A stretch of 64,000 nucleotides of DNA from Microthyrium microscopicum (Eukaryota; Ascomycota; Dothideomycetes; Microthyriales; Microthyriaceae). Below, piece by piece: positions 1-10,600 of the stretch (the first letter of the stretch is position 1; every line of letters begins with the position of its first letter). Below the pieces are notes generated by a model. That model was not told the DNA's origin. It did no database searches and worked only from the letters and a program-made list of their open reading frames with translations. The DNA lies in the NCBI GenBank assembly GCA_010405405.1, contig MU004232.1:1755481-1819480 (forward strand). The letters run 5' to 3'. Made by a program: the position numbers and the translations under genes.

Positions 1-6
1 CCTCCA

Positions 7-12
7 TATAAA
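7..12 (+). promoter_or_regulatory. possible TATA box
   Basis: TATAAA lies 37 nt upstream of the ATG at 49. If used, it would give a very short leader. The window begins only six bases earlier, so the rest of the promoter cannot be judged. Confidence 0.3.
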
Positions 13-48
13 TTCCCATAACCTTCAACAACATTCTTCACAAACACC

Positions 49-739
49 ATGCACACCACCTCCTCCATACTTTTATCCCTCCCTCTCCTCAACCACGCAA
101 CCGCCCTCTGCAACACCAACATCTTCATGACCGGCATCTCCGCCTACCACCCCACGACAAAGTCCCAAGGATTCAATCCCGCCATAATAGACACCGCCAT
201 CCGCGCTGACGCCATCGCAATGCGCAAAGCTGGCTACAATGTTCGCCGTACATATATCCCCCCTTATTCCACTCCCAGTATCCTAGTATTCCTCATTCCC
301 AGTACTAACGACCCCCCAGTAGTCCTAATAGGTCCCGAACAACCCCTCACCCTCCTCGAATCCCAACTCGCCGACATAGAATGGGCAGGCACAGGAGTAG
401 GATTCGGCGTACGGGGGAGTAAGAGCCAGGAACTTACGACCCGCTTTGAAGGTTTGACGACATCCCTTCCAAAGCGAAGAAGGGAAGCTAATGGTGTGAT
501 GGTGTGTAGATATAATACAAACATATCGGAAATACGCGCCTAGTGCACCGATGGTATTTAATGCGGGACCGCAGAGCGTGGTGGGCGGATTGCAGCGGTT
601 GGTCCCGCTGGCGGATGGATGTGTGAATGGGACGGGGAGGGATTTGGTATGTATTGGGGAGATGGTGGACTGGACTGGGCTGGGTTGGGCTAATGGATTA
701 TAGGGGATAAGGACGTTTTGTGAGATATGTGGGTCGTGA
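49..739 (+). CDS. conserved fungal protein of unknown function, three exons
   Basis: The first exon runs on in frame past its natural end, but two short introns give a continuous 191-residue protein. Intron 1 is 452-509, with an AG|GT donor, a GCTAAT branch and a TGTGTAG acceptor. Intron 2 is 647-703, with a GTATGT donor, a GCTAAT branch and a TATAG acceptor. Both preserve frame, and the stop is at 737-739. The protein has a mildly hydrophobic N-terminus (residues 5-19), which could be a weak signal peptide. A core with GVGFGVRG and then RFEDIIQTYRKYAPSAPMVF resembles, from memory, small alpha/beta fungal proteins without an assigned role. Exons 2 and 3 add DGCVNGTG and FCEICG. No catalytic motif was recognised. 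The gene converges on the Lst4-like gene, with about 400 bp between the two ends. Intron 1 has a weak donor hexamer, so the model is likely but not certain. Confidence 0.7.
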
Positions 740-1137
740 GAGCGGGTGCTTAGGGTGGGCAATCAGATACTGATAGGGGTTGGGACAGATCAGCAGTAGA
801 TATCAGGAGAATAGATGGAGTACTTCGGAATATTATAGCATTCAACCACATGTACACATCGCTCGCTAAATAATCATACAACAACCCCCAAGATTAATCG
901 CCGTCATCTTCATCACCCGCTCGCCCTGTTTAAAAGTAAAGAATTATAATAACAGAAAAGAAAGTGGAACAAAGTGTCCTACAGCCATACATCTCAAAGC
1001 AAGAAAAACAACTACCAATGGTATCTCAATGCAAAAGAATCCCACAAAACGCCCGCTTCTAGAACACAATGGATATCTAGCAAATTCCGGTTCCGCCCTG
1101 TATTACGATTATTCGAGTTTCTCGCATGAATTCATTA
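740..1137. other. convergent intergenic region
   Basis: This 398-bp stretch separates the ends of two converging genes and should hold both 3' UTRs and poly(A) sites. AT-rich patches near 940-960 suit that role. No ORF or RNA gene was seen. Confidence 0.5.
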
Positions 1138-4100
1138 TTAAGGATGAGACGGTGTCGGTGTTCGATCAAAATCGCCTGTTGGCGTGCTCACAGCTGGCAC
1201 GATAGTTACGGTTGACGATTGTGTTGTTGCCATTGGAAGTGTTGCTGAAGTGGTATTTTCGGCACTGAGATGGGAGGTGTCGACGGCTTTGGCTTCTACT
1301 GGTGTCTTGCTATCTACTTCGTCGAGCCAGCGCCGTATGCCATCACGCAACGTGCTTTCCGTGTCTGCAAGGCGCTCCCGCGTGTGGGGTGTTGTGTCGT
1401 TCTTAGTGCGTCCACGGGCTTCAGCGGCGACAATGGCTTCGAGGGAGCCGAGAATTAGGCGCTTGCAGTCGCGCAGGTCATCACCCCTGGATTCGTCGCC
1501 GGTGGGCCGGCCGCGGCACGAGGAGGATCGAGAGGAGGATGAGGAGGCATGAGATTTATCGGGAGAGGGTGTGGAGAGGCCGATGACACGCTCGACGACC
1601 TCAATGAAGTCACGGTCCGTGTCGGCAACGCGCTCCTCAGGGAAGGTTTCGTCCAGCGTGAGCTCAGTCACGGCGGCAGCGGCGGAGCCAGTAGGACCGA
1701 CTAGGGCGGGTTGTTGATAGGGGTTGCCGTATTGAGAGCGAAGGGGCAGGCCAGCGAAGGAAGGTGTAGGAGGGGCTTGAGTCGCGCCGCGGACGAAGCG
1801 GACGAGACGTCTAAGTTTAATGCGCTTGACGGTGAAAGAGTCGGTGTCGACGATGAGAGTGGTGCAGACATCGAGCCATCTGTCCATGGTAGCGGCAGTG
1901 TCAGGAAAAGGCTCGAGAAGAGGTGGATTGGGTTCGGCAGACATGGCGGCCTTGATGTCTTTGAGGTTAAGAACGTCAGGGTATGGTTTGACGGCTTGGA
2001 GAGTGAAATCAGGATGAAGCTTGTCAAGCCATCCCCCTACATTCATTGGGTGCTCCGGTTCTTTGGGACTCATGGTCAGAAAAGACCGTTGCCCAAGACT
2101 CGATTCGCCATAGCTAGAGCCGGAGTGATCACCGTGAAAGGCAGGCGAAAGTACAGCAGGAGAACCAAAGTCAGCAAATGGGATCTCAACGTCAATGACA
2201 CCATCTTCTTTGTTCAGAGACATCTTGAGAGGTACGTCAATGGGACGTGAAGCATCTGTAGCCTCACTTCGTTCAGGAGAAGCGGCTCGCAGCTCCGGAG
2301 ATGGCGCAAACATGACCAGATGGGACCCATCAGTTGACTTCCGGGTAAGAGTCTCGTCGGTGCCGTGTGTCTCATCTACCATTTGCTGTAACTTCGACGG
2401 CGAATCGACAGCACGCACTCCAACAATGCCAAGTCCCTCATCAGTGGTCTGAAGTACATCAGAATATTCGGAAGCGGAGCCACGTCGTGGGGCACTACCC
2501 CACAAATTTCTCAAGCTCCAGGCCTTGTTCTGAGACTCACTTGAGGCAGTACGTTGTATTGGCGATAAAAGAGTCGCCGAGGCTGTGCTACTGTTTCTGG
2601 AATGGGATGGATGCGAGGGTGGACCAAACGACGGCACACGTGCAAAATGTGGTTTAACCACAATTGCTTGCGGCGTGATACTCGAAGTCGTGGTTGTGCT
2701 CTTATGAGCAGACGCATCACCCTCGACTATGCCCAGTTTCGTTCGTACTGAACGTGCATCAGATGGTCGACGATCGCCAGCAGATTCGCTTCCAGGGCCT
2801 TTGATGGTACTGGTTTCTGTTCGATCATCAATCGAATCTGCGCCCGCGGTAATGCTTGAGGTTCTTGATGGAGGCTTTCTTGTGCGAGATGTTGCTGACT
2901 TTGCACGTCGATTGATTGTTCTACGCAGAGACTCCTGTCTCGAAAGTGGCAGATGACTTGGCGGCGATTGAGAATATGCTCTATATGATGCAGACGTGCT
3001 TGGCCGTAAAGGAGATCCATCACCTCTGACAGCCTGATTCGGGGGAAGGAAGACAGCAAGGAGAAATATAAGCCTTCGGGCTGCCATCTTGTCCGACGAT
3101 ATAATCACCGTGCGACTAGGTATAGACAGCTTATTGGTGTGTCCAAGCTTTTGCTGTTCTCGAAATCTTCGACGATATGTTCTTGGTGCCAAAGATTGTA
3201 GCCATTCAGTGTGAGTGCCAAGGAACGCTGTTATGAGAATCAAAAGTAAAAAGTTCTCCTCGCGGCCTCCTGCCCATTGTCCTAGTCGCCTAGCTTCATC
3301 TCTCCAAGCCGGCCAGCGATTATGCCCAGTCTGTACGCGGGGAATCTTCATACCTCTGATGATACGAAGTGCAGCATCATCGACCAGGCGCTTGAGCTCC
3401 ATATCAGCGGCCAAGGCTTGCCCTGCCAATCGAATCGGCCTTGGAATCCTGGCTACGGACTTGAGTGTTTCCAGTATTTTTTTTTGTGCCAAAGATTGCA
3501 GTGTGCTTAGAGTACGAGATAAAATATCCCAATGTTGTCCAATAAGATCAACTCGATCATCCACATCGCTATTTATTGCCATGGAAGCAAAGGAGTCTCC
3601 GAAAAAGGGATCTGTTGCCTGCCATTTGCGATCCGATTCAAAAGAAGAGCCCAGTGAAACGTGGCTGTGCGAACTAGAGTCCTTACGCAAGGTCTTTCGC
3701 CCAAAAGTACTCGTCCTAGATATTGGAGGCGAAGTCTCGTTAACTGCGATTGGTAGTTGAAGAACAAGCGTAACAGCATACATTGGAGATCGAAATGTTC
3801 GACTTCCATGTTGCCGTCTCCCATTGGGGGAATTGACGTTGACGTGAGGAAGGTTTATTCTTTGTCCAGAAGCCCGCCCATGCGATCCTCCAAGGTTTCT
3901 ATTTTCTTTTTGATCTTCTAGAGGCTCTTCATCCACCCAGGTGATTGAGAATGTGCGAGTCACCAAGACGGTCCGTCGATTAGGCGTATTCTGCGCAGAA
4001 TTCTGTTGCTCCCGGAATGAAGAGTCGTTGTTCAGCTGGGGCATAGATGGATCGCCAGGTATCATAGATCTAGATAAAGAGCTCGGTTTGCGCCCCGCCT

Positions 4101-4845
4101 GTGTCTTAGCCATGGCAGACAAGTCATCTCCAAGAGATTGGCTCAGATATGTGCTTTCGTTGGGCTTGGAGGCCAACGGTACAATATGTACTTTGTTGCT
4201 CATTCCCTTGTAATTGGATGCAGCGTTCTCAAACATGCAACCCAGCGCAATTTTCTCAATGGCATCTGCCTGCTCTGGAAATACTTCATTACCGCTATGC
4301 GCCGATGAAATAGAACTTCGGCGCATCCTTGCGCGCTCGATTGCGCCACCAGTAGAAAATGCGCTTGAGGTTCGTCGGTGATGTTGATAGTCTTCTGGGA
4401 TGGGTGGTACGGCGCTGCCACGTAGTCTTCCTGTTGTTGCATTGCCACTTATATTTTCTGTCCTGCTAGGTGCACGCGAATGTCGTCCTGGGGGTGGTTT
4501 TGGACTTTCAGATGCAGGCGGAGGTTTGGAGTCGAACAGAAGTTCAGGCTGCATAGACCCATGGCTGGCGGCCTGCGCTATAAGAATCCGAATGTCGCGC
4601 GGAAACTCGAGGTCGAGAGCTTCGTGGCCTGGTAGGTCGCCATACGCGGTAGAGGCGCGTGGAAACGGACCCGGGGTGTCAGCAAAGACTTGGGACTGGC
4701 CATCATGGTCAAGGTGAAAGGGAGATGCAGGAAATAGAAGAGCCTGTGTGTGGGTGTCTTCAATGGCCGAATCGAGGGGTGTATTTCGAGTATTTGTGCG
4801 ACGGGAGCTGCTAGATGAAAGGGAATGCAGTAGCTGGCCCAGCAT
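1138..4845 (-). CDS. LST4: Lst4 / folliculin-interacting protein (FNIP)-like
   Basis: A single exon encodes 1235 residues. Early landmarks fit fungal FNIP proteins: a start MLGQLLHSLSSSSS, then EFPRDIRILIAQ (about residues 81-91), the opening strand of the FNIP N-terminal longin-type domain. TVLVTRTFSITWVDEEP (about 290-307) and MYAVTLVLQLPI (about 352) continue that domain. A helical block near 430-555 and SRTVIISSDKMAARRLIFLLAVFLPP (about 577-602) fit the middle and DENN-like part. NVGGWLDKLHPDF (about 933) and VCTTLIVDTDSFTVKRIKLRRLVRF (about 992-1015) form the C-terminal DENN part. Ser-rich linkers lie between. In yeast, Lst4 pairs with Lst7 (folliculin) at the vacuole as a GAP for Gtr2, activating TORC1 when amino acids return. 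The chosen start has A at -3. A 13-codon uORF ends 2 nt before it. Assignment rests on remembered family signatures; no alignment was run. Confidence 0.82.
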   Translation of the reverse strand: MLGQLLHSLSSSSSRRTNTRNTPLDSAIEDTHTQALLFPASPFHLDHDGQSQVFADTPGPFPRASTAYGDLPGHEALDLEFPRDIRILIAQAASHGSMQPELLFDSKPPPASESPKPPPGRHSRAPSRTENISGNATTGRLRGSAVPPIPEDYQHHRRTSSAFSTGGAIERARMRRSSISSAHSGNEVFPEQADAIEKIALGCMFENAASNYKGMSNKVHIVPLASKPNESTYLSQSLGDDLSAMAKTQAGRKPSSLSRSMIPGDPSMPQLNNDSSFREQQNSAQNTPNRRTVLVTRTFSITWVDEEPLEDQKENRNLGGSHGRASGQRINLPHVNVNSPNGRRQHGSRTFRSPMYAVTLVLQLPIAVNETSPPISRTSTFGRKTLRKDSSSHSHVSLGSSFESDRKWQATDPFFGDSFASMAINSDVDDRVDLIGQHWDILSRTLSTLQSLAQKKILETLKSVARIPRPIRLAGQALAADMELKRLVDDAALRIIRGMKIPRVQTGHNRWPAWRDEARRLGQWAGGREENFLLLILITAFLGTHTEWLQSLAPRTYRRRFREQQKLGHTNKLSIPSRTVIISSDKMAARRLIFLLAVFLPPNQAVRGDGSPLRPSTSASYRAYSQSPPSHLPLSRQESLRRTINRRAKSATSRTRKPPSRTSSITAGADSIDDRTETSTIKGPGSESAGDRRPSDARSVRTKLGIVEGDASAHKSTTTTSSITPQAIVVKPHFARVPSFGPPSHPSHSRNSSTASATLLSPIQRTASSESQNKAWSLRNLWGSAPRRGSASEYSDVLQTTDEGLGIVGVRAVDSPSKLQQMVDETHGTDETLTRKSTDGSHLVMFAPSPELRAASPERSEATDASRPIDVPLKMSLNKEDGVIDVEIPFADFGSPAVLSPAFHGDHSGSSYGESSLGQRSFLTMSPKEPEHPMNVGGWLDKLHPDFTLQAVKPYPDVLNLKDIKAAMSAEPNPPLLEPFPDTAATMDRWLDVCTTLIVDTDSFTVKRIKLRRLVRFVRGATQAPPTPSFAGLPLRSQYGNPYQQPALVGPTGSAAAAVTELTLDETFPEERVADTDRDFIEVVERVIGLSTPSPDKSHASSSSSRSSSCRGRPTGDESRGDDLRDCKRLILGSLEAIVAAEARGRTKNDTTPHTRERLADTESTLRDGIRRWLDEVDSKTPVEAKAVDTSHLSAENTTSATLPMATTQSSTVTIVPAVSTPTGDFDRTPTPSHP

Positions 4846-4847
4846 TA

Positions 4848-4889
4848 TTACGCCTGGTTGCAGTTGTTTGGCACTGAATGGTCAGCCAT
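4848..4889 (-). promoter_or_regulatory. uORF abutting the LST4 start codon
   Basis: A 13-codon reading frame (MADHSVPNNCNQA) begins with ATG at 4889-4887. Its TAA at 4850-4848 leaves only two bases before the LST4 ATG at 4845, so stop and start read TAATAATG. If the leader carries it, LST4 translation would depend on leaky scanning or termination-coupled restart. The uORF context is weak (T at -3, G at +4), which favours leaky scanning. The frame is plainly present; its use is inferred. Confidence 0.45.
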
Positions 4890-6173
4890 ACAGATACCGC
4901 TCAGGCAAGAGGTTGATTTAAATAATAATTCGGAAACCGGGTGAAACTGGCCAGATAGTGACGAGGGATTTCAGCAATGGGTGCACACGGCTGGTGCGGA
5001 GCACATGGTCGCAGTAGTAGCAGAGGCAGCAGTACCAAAGTCAATGGTCGCACGCGCCAGGCCCATTGCACAAGATTGCGAAACAGAGAGGCAAAGCAAG
5101 ACAAATGGACAGCAATTGCAGACGATGTAAAGGCTGGAACAAACTGGAGGTGAGTAATTGAGTTGGAGAAGGTGTTGGTTTGAAGCAATAAGTTGGTCAG
5201 GGTACTTTGGCAGCAGGAAGCGCGAGCCAAATTAGGAAGAGCGGGCGGAAAGGGCGAGGAAGAGTGGGTCTAGAAGAGGCTAAAGGTGGTGGTGTTAAGT
5301 AACAGAGTGGGCGGGTTTTGGAAATGAGGAAATGAGGTAAGAATTGCAGTTGCAGTTGGCAGGATTTATGGAGGAAGTAAGTAAAGGGGAAGGGAGATGT
5401 TTTGACACGAAGCAGTTGAGAGGGAGTCGAGGATACTCGGTATGTTTTGTTGGTTTATCAGGGTTTGTGGAACCGGACTTATTGGCGATTCGAGTGCGAG
5501 ACTGGGACCAGGAGAGTTAGAAAGTCGGTAGTGGCAGGTATTATTGAATAGAATATTTGCTAGGAAAAGTACAGGCGAAAGCAGGAAAGTTTGGCGGAAT
5601 CAATGGGGTGTACCGAGTACGGAGCAAGATCAAGAAAGATGAAGAGCAGGAGATGTCGAGATTGAGGTTTTGAGAAGGAGATTGGACTTTGCTGGTATTG
5701 GTAGAGTATGAAGTAGTATAAGGAGTACGCAGTAGCAAATAGTAGAGTAAGTAATAGTAACAAGATATCATGCATTGATTGATGCAAGGCCAGGATCCCT
5801 CTCCCAGGTTTCCCAGCAATTGATGGCAGCACGGCAAAAGGCGGTCTGTTCAAGGCTTTACTACTGCGTCCCTATGATTATCATGGTTATATCTCAGCCT
5901 TGAACCACTCGAAAAGTTACATGTACAACCCATATGTACCTCCTATGCATTCCATCATCCATCATCCATCATACTACTAGCAACTCCCAGCTTTATCCCA
6001 GTTTACCACCTTGCCGGCTACAAGCACACCAGGGCACATAGCACAAAAGTACCTAATCCTTTATCATCAACACTACATTCTTACACATACAAAGTCTATC
6101 ATTATTCAGACTATCAATCCCTATTAATTCCCCCACTGTTGTTTAAATCAGGCGCCGGATACCCAACGACACT

Positions 6174-6395
6174 ATGATAGAAAAAGTAAAACATCGGCAA
6201 GTATCCCAAGATCAAAAACAAGAAAAAACCTCCGGCAAAGCAACCGCTTCCGTCGGCAAGCGCACCGCGAGCCCGTCAAGCTGGATCGACGGCCGCGCCA
6301 AAAAGCAAAAACCACAACGCCTCCAACCCAACCTGTCGGTGTCGCCAAAGCTGCGCAATTTAGCCCGTGAACTGCATCAGTGCATTCATCGGTGA
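6174..6395 (+). CDS. doubtful small basic ORF
   Basis: A 73-codon ATG frame encodes a Lys/Arg/Gln-rich, low-complexity polypeptide with a polybasic patch (DGRAKKQKPQR, about residues 39-49). It overlaps no other gene, so it is not a shadow. Composition alone does not make it a gene, and no family is recognised. It ends just before a possible GTGAGG donor, so it could also be a 5' exon of a longer transcript reaching the ORF at 6458. No start-site or promoter evidence was found. Confidence 0.2.
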   Translation: MIEKVKHRQVSQDQKQEKTSGKATASVGKRTASPSSWIDGRAKKQKPQRLQPNLSVSPKLRNLARELHQCIHR

Positions 6396-6457
6396 GGATG
6401 AGGATCTGAGACAACGACCAGAACTGAGAAAACGAGCTCTATCACTCCACCTGCATC

Positions 6458-6619
6458 ATGGCCATTTTCTTGCTTCTTTGGAATTTCGCTATCGCGTCAG
6501 CTCCAGCAGATCCTTTAGAGCCGCCAATATTCAAGCGCCAGATTTTGCCTGCCCTGCTTATCATCGCACGTCTGCCGACTGCAGCGGGTTGCCCAGTTGA
6601 ATATCAGGGAATATCCTGA
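6458..6619 (+). CDS. candidate small secreted peptide precursor (53 aa)
   Basis: An ATG at 6458 opens a 53-residue frame. Residues 1-15 (MAIFLLLWNFAIASA) have a hydrophobic core and an ASA end, like a signal peptide. They are followed by an acidic, proline-rich stretch, PADPLEPPIF (16-25), and a dibasic KR at 26-27. That leaves a 26-residue C-terminal peptide starting QILPALLIIARLP and holding one Cys (45). This is the architecture of kexin-processed fungal prepropeptides: pre, short acidic pro, KR, peptide. No Cys pairing or internal repeat supports a known family, and the residual peptide is itself hydrophobic. Chance is a real alternative because the frame is short and unsupported by homology. 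A spliced gene joining it to the ORF at 6174 is also possible. Confidence 0.3.
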   Translation: MAIFLLLWNFAIASAPADPLEPPIFKRQILPALLIIARLPTAAGCPVEYQGIS

Positions 6620-7180
6620 CTCTTTGTACATGATATCAAATTCATCGACTGTAAAGTGACCTGACCTCAGAGACCTGCTCCAGCATTAACCAGCTCATTT
6701 TGAGCCTCCATTCTACCACAAGGGAAGTGAAGCCGAATCCTTCAAGTTTTCTCTTTTCCCATTCCAATGCCTATCATCGTCCATACATACTTGGTAGTAA
6801 CAGCCGCGCCAACTGAATCGTCAACCCATTGCAAAGTAACCTCGATCACTATATGGTTACATTCATCAAGGCTTCATGAAACAAACAACCTCCATGATTA
6901 CCACACCATGTTACCGAGCTTCCAATGCGTCCATCCAATGACACATCTCATAAACCACCTACAAGGCTGAACGTCCCGAAAAGTTCTCGAGATCCCCATC
7001 TAGGACCCAGCAACTCGCTTGCGTCTCAACACCCCATCATCTATAAAACGTGGCAGCGCGGCACAAAAGATCCCGGCTTCGTTCCCAATGCAGCCTTCCC
7101 AGCTCCCAACTACCCAAATGCTCATGTTTCCCGACAAACCCAAGCTTCCACGGCGTGTAAGTATCGGTAAATCCTTCTCT

Positions 7181-7210
7181 TGCAGACAGTTGCAGACAGT
7201 TGCGGACAGT
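7181..7210 (+). repeat. decamer tandem repeat, three copies
   Basis: TGCAGACAGT occurs three times head to tail, the third copy with one substitution, followed by a partial TGCA. The repeat lies in the noncoding gap upstream of the IML1 3' end. No function is evident. Confidence 0.85.
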
Positions 7211-7688
7211 TGCACCACAACCGCTACAAATACCCGGTAAACGTATCCATGGAAGCCATGTTTGAACCCGTTTGAAGTGATTTCAAGAAAGTTGACCTCG
7301 GTCCACGACGTCAGGACCATGCAATTTTACGCCTTGCTAGCCACATGGAAACCTATATTTGGACAAAACCCTGGAAAGCTTCCATCTCGCTTCTAGAAAG
7401 AACACGAGACATTAGGTCCATGCGCTGGAATATACGAAATACGTCAGATGGTACAAGCTCGTGATAACTCAATGCGGAAATTTATTTGTGTTTCGAGAAG
7501 TTGTCAAGTTGATATGGTTTGTGTCATTAGATTACATATTCTACTACAACTACAAGGTACGATTAGATTATTCTACATTAGTTTGAAGCACACCAGATAT
7601 ACCGATATCTTTGGCTGTTGAAGTATACAACTCTCAACCTTGTGAGCAGGCCCTGTCTCGTTTGGAAGCATCAATGCTTTGGTCGTGT

Positions 7689-10600
7689 TTAAAGCCTCTC
7701 TTTCCCCTCCAACGCCAGTTCTCTCACAACCCTCGACGGCAAGCGCAGTGACGGCACAGCATCTAACCCCATCAATGCTCCACTCACCGGCCCCGGCGCC
7801 GGACTAGGACTCGGCACCGGCCTCATCAACTCCTCATACAGCGCTCTCACTGCCCCATCATTCGTACAGAATGTTTCCAATTCTTTGCAAATCTCCTCTG
7901 CGCTTTTGACTTCCACGCCCTTCCCACCTCCTTCTTTCCCATCACCGTCCTTTGTATCTGGATCTGCGACTGGTCTTAGCGCAGGCGATCCAGCTGGACT
8001 GACGCCCGCTCGCGATCGGGCGCGTAGCTCCACTAGATCTTTGTGCGGCATGCTGGTTAGCAGTGGCCCGCGGTCGGAGAATAGTCGGTTGGAGAGGAGG
8101 AGGAATGTGCCGGCTTGTGTGATTTGTGCGAGTGTGCTGCCGGAGCGGTGGATGTATTGGGTGTGTTCGTAGGATGGCGCGCCCCAGCTATATTTCACTT
8201 CTACGTCTGCTGGAAAACTCGAAGCTGCTTCCACGTCTAGCACGAAGCCATGCTTGCGGAGTACAGCTTTATGGAATGCGAGCGGGTCGTGTGCGTGTGA
8301 GGCTGCGAAAGAGGCGGGATGCTGAGCTGCGAGAGACAGGTGCGTTGTAGGTGAGGCTGAACTCAGCGGAAGGTTGCGGAGTGGCAGCTGTATGGGGTAT
8401 GGTGCGCGGAAGGGGTGAGTGGCGGGGATGGCAGATGCTTCAGCGATGGGTAGTTCGACGAGCCGAAGGCCGTAACGGCGGCCATGTGTGGCCCAAGAGG
8501 CGATAGCGTCGTCAATGAGTTTGGGAGTGACGTTCATCCAGTCGAGGCGGAAATGGTAGCAGTTATCGGGGGAGTGTAGGCGGTCGTAATGCAGGGTTAC
8601 GAGCTCGGGTCGATAGCTGTGTTTCTTGGGGTCGACATTGTAGCGCATGCTTTGGCCGAGGACCATTTTTCGGCGCGGCGCATCCTTGATGGTCGGTGTA
8701 GGATTGGTGGTGGTGATGTTGATTTTCTCATTGGCGGCTTTCTCGTTACTGGATGATGCTTCAGAGGAACTGGTGGTTGGACGTGACGAAAGCGTACTGT
8801 TAGGTGTGAAGGGTGTTTTGGATCCATCGGCGGACGGAGTCGGTGGGACGGAGCCGCGGGTGCGGGAAGTAAACCAGCCTTTTGGTTCAGCACGATTGCG
8901 GTATTCGGGGGTAAGTGTGTAGTAGTAGACGCCTTCTTGAAATTTGTGTCGTTTGGAGACATGCTGGAAGAGGCCCTTTTCCATTAGCTCGTTGCCGAGA
9001 TCTTCGGCATCGTCAATTGTTTCAACGTCACTAAAGCGGTCAACGAGCCAGTTGGCTAGGTCAGAGCCAGTGAAAGAGTAATGGTAGAGTTTGAGATGCC
9101 ACCAACGATCTTTCATGGGCACGCCGTGCTCGCCTTGGAGGTCTTGGGCGAGTTTAGGCAAGTCGACGTTGTTGGTGCTATATTTCTCAATGTCTGGAAA
9201 TATCAGGCTGGATTGTTGGTCGCCTTCTGGCAAATTCATTCCGCCTGTAGCGACAAAGACTGATGGGTCTTTAGTTTGATGTTCAATTCGTAGTGGATTT
9301 GGATCTTTTCGTCGACGCATAGACTGAAAGGTGTTTTCGTCCAATGGAAGTACACGATTGCGTTGCCATATTTGGGTCATTTTCCGGATACCTTCAATCT
9401 GTGCTTCTTCCTCTGAGAATTGGGGGAACTCTCTGCGTGTTTGTGCTGGTACATCGACAGGAATGAACACGAATCGAGCTCTCCAAAACCTAAGATTGTC
9501 CGAGAATTCATCATGGTACCCAGCAATAAATGTATCGATGTAGTTCCAGTTGTATTCTGTGCTTGGCTTCTTGAGTGATATTTCACGTGGTTGATAATCT
9601 GCCGAGAGGGAAGTCCTAATCCACGGCTTATAGCTCATAACATTACGTCCCTCGGGCGTTTCAATCTCTGCCGTAGGCTTTCGGCGGAAGCGTCGAATTT
9701 CGACTTCGCCGCCCGTAAGACAGAGCAGTTGATGAATCGTATTGCCCATGGACATGAAAACGGTAGAGCCATCTCGTGCCATGTAGTTTTTGTCGAAGAT
9801 ATCTCCTAGCTCCGGGCCATGACGACCAAGAAACTCAGCTACAGCTGTACCGACTATTAATTGGAAACCATGGGCTAGACGAAATGCAATCAGTTCCCGA
9901 ACGAGTACTTCTCGACCCATTTGTTCCTCGGTGTCTTCTTCTGTGTTCTGTGCAATATTATAAGTGCTTTCTTGAAACTCCTCCGCAAGCTGCTGTGCAG
10001 AGGGAAAGAAGTCATTAGTCAGAGGGACTGAAGCTGGGGAAGATAGTGACTTCCACTTCATCGAAGAGACTTTGAGTTGTTTGGGAAAAACATGTTTCCA
10101 GCGACGGAACTGGTTGTTGACGTTGAAATTGTTCTTTTTGGGATTTGATGGGTTGACAAGAACCAACCAAGGCGCGATACCTCGAAAAGGGGAAATTGTA
10201 GGTGGAATTCGTAAGCCTTCGCCACTGGTAGACAGACCTGCAGGTGGCTTCAGAACTTGTCTTCTCGCACTCGATGCAATGGCACTGATGGCTAGAATTG
10301 CCCCATCCTCTCTCCTGGGAAGTGATCCTTTCTTTGTGTATATATTTTTGGCCTTTACTGTTCCGGTTGATCCGATCTTGTCATCGTTGGACGAGGAGCG
10401 ACTATGATGGTTGATTCTTGAGGGTCCAATGTCGATCGGTTTTGATGGCCCGTCAATGGCCTTTTTGGGAATGTCTTCCTCAACGTCGTTTATGTCACCT
10501 TCAGCCTTTTCCTTGACCGTTTCTTTAGGAACCGCCGACCTAGCCAAAGCCGCTTTAAAGCGATCAAGGTATCTCGTTGCCGACTGCTTAGGCTTATCCT

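Larger units (their letters stand above)
4890..7688. other. 2.8-kb gap between LST4 and IML1
   Basis: Both flanking genes are on the minus strand, so this holds the LST4 promoter and leader (right of 4890) and the IML1 3' UTR (left of 7688). The 5100-5800 part is rich in short purine and pyrimidine runs. A CATC-type microsatellite sits near 5947-5972. The middle (6174-7250) contains two small plus-strand ORFs, a strong splice-donor match (GTAAGT at 7157-7162) and a decamer repeat, listed separately. No conserved gene was recognised. Confidence 0.5.

Noticed and set aside
4901-5230. 109-codon minus-strand frame just upstream of LST4, as a long uORF or extra exon
   Set aside because: It opens with TTG rather than ATG, has no internal Met, and is low-complexity and hydrophobic without family resemblance. 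It is more likely leader or promoter DNA.
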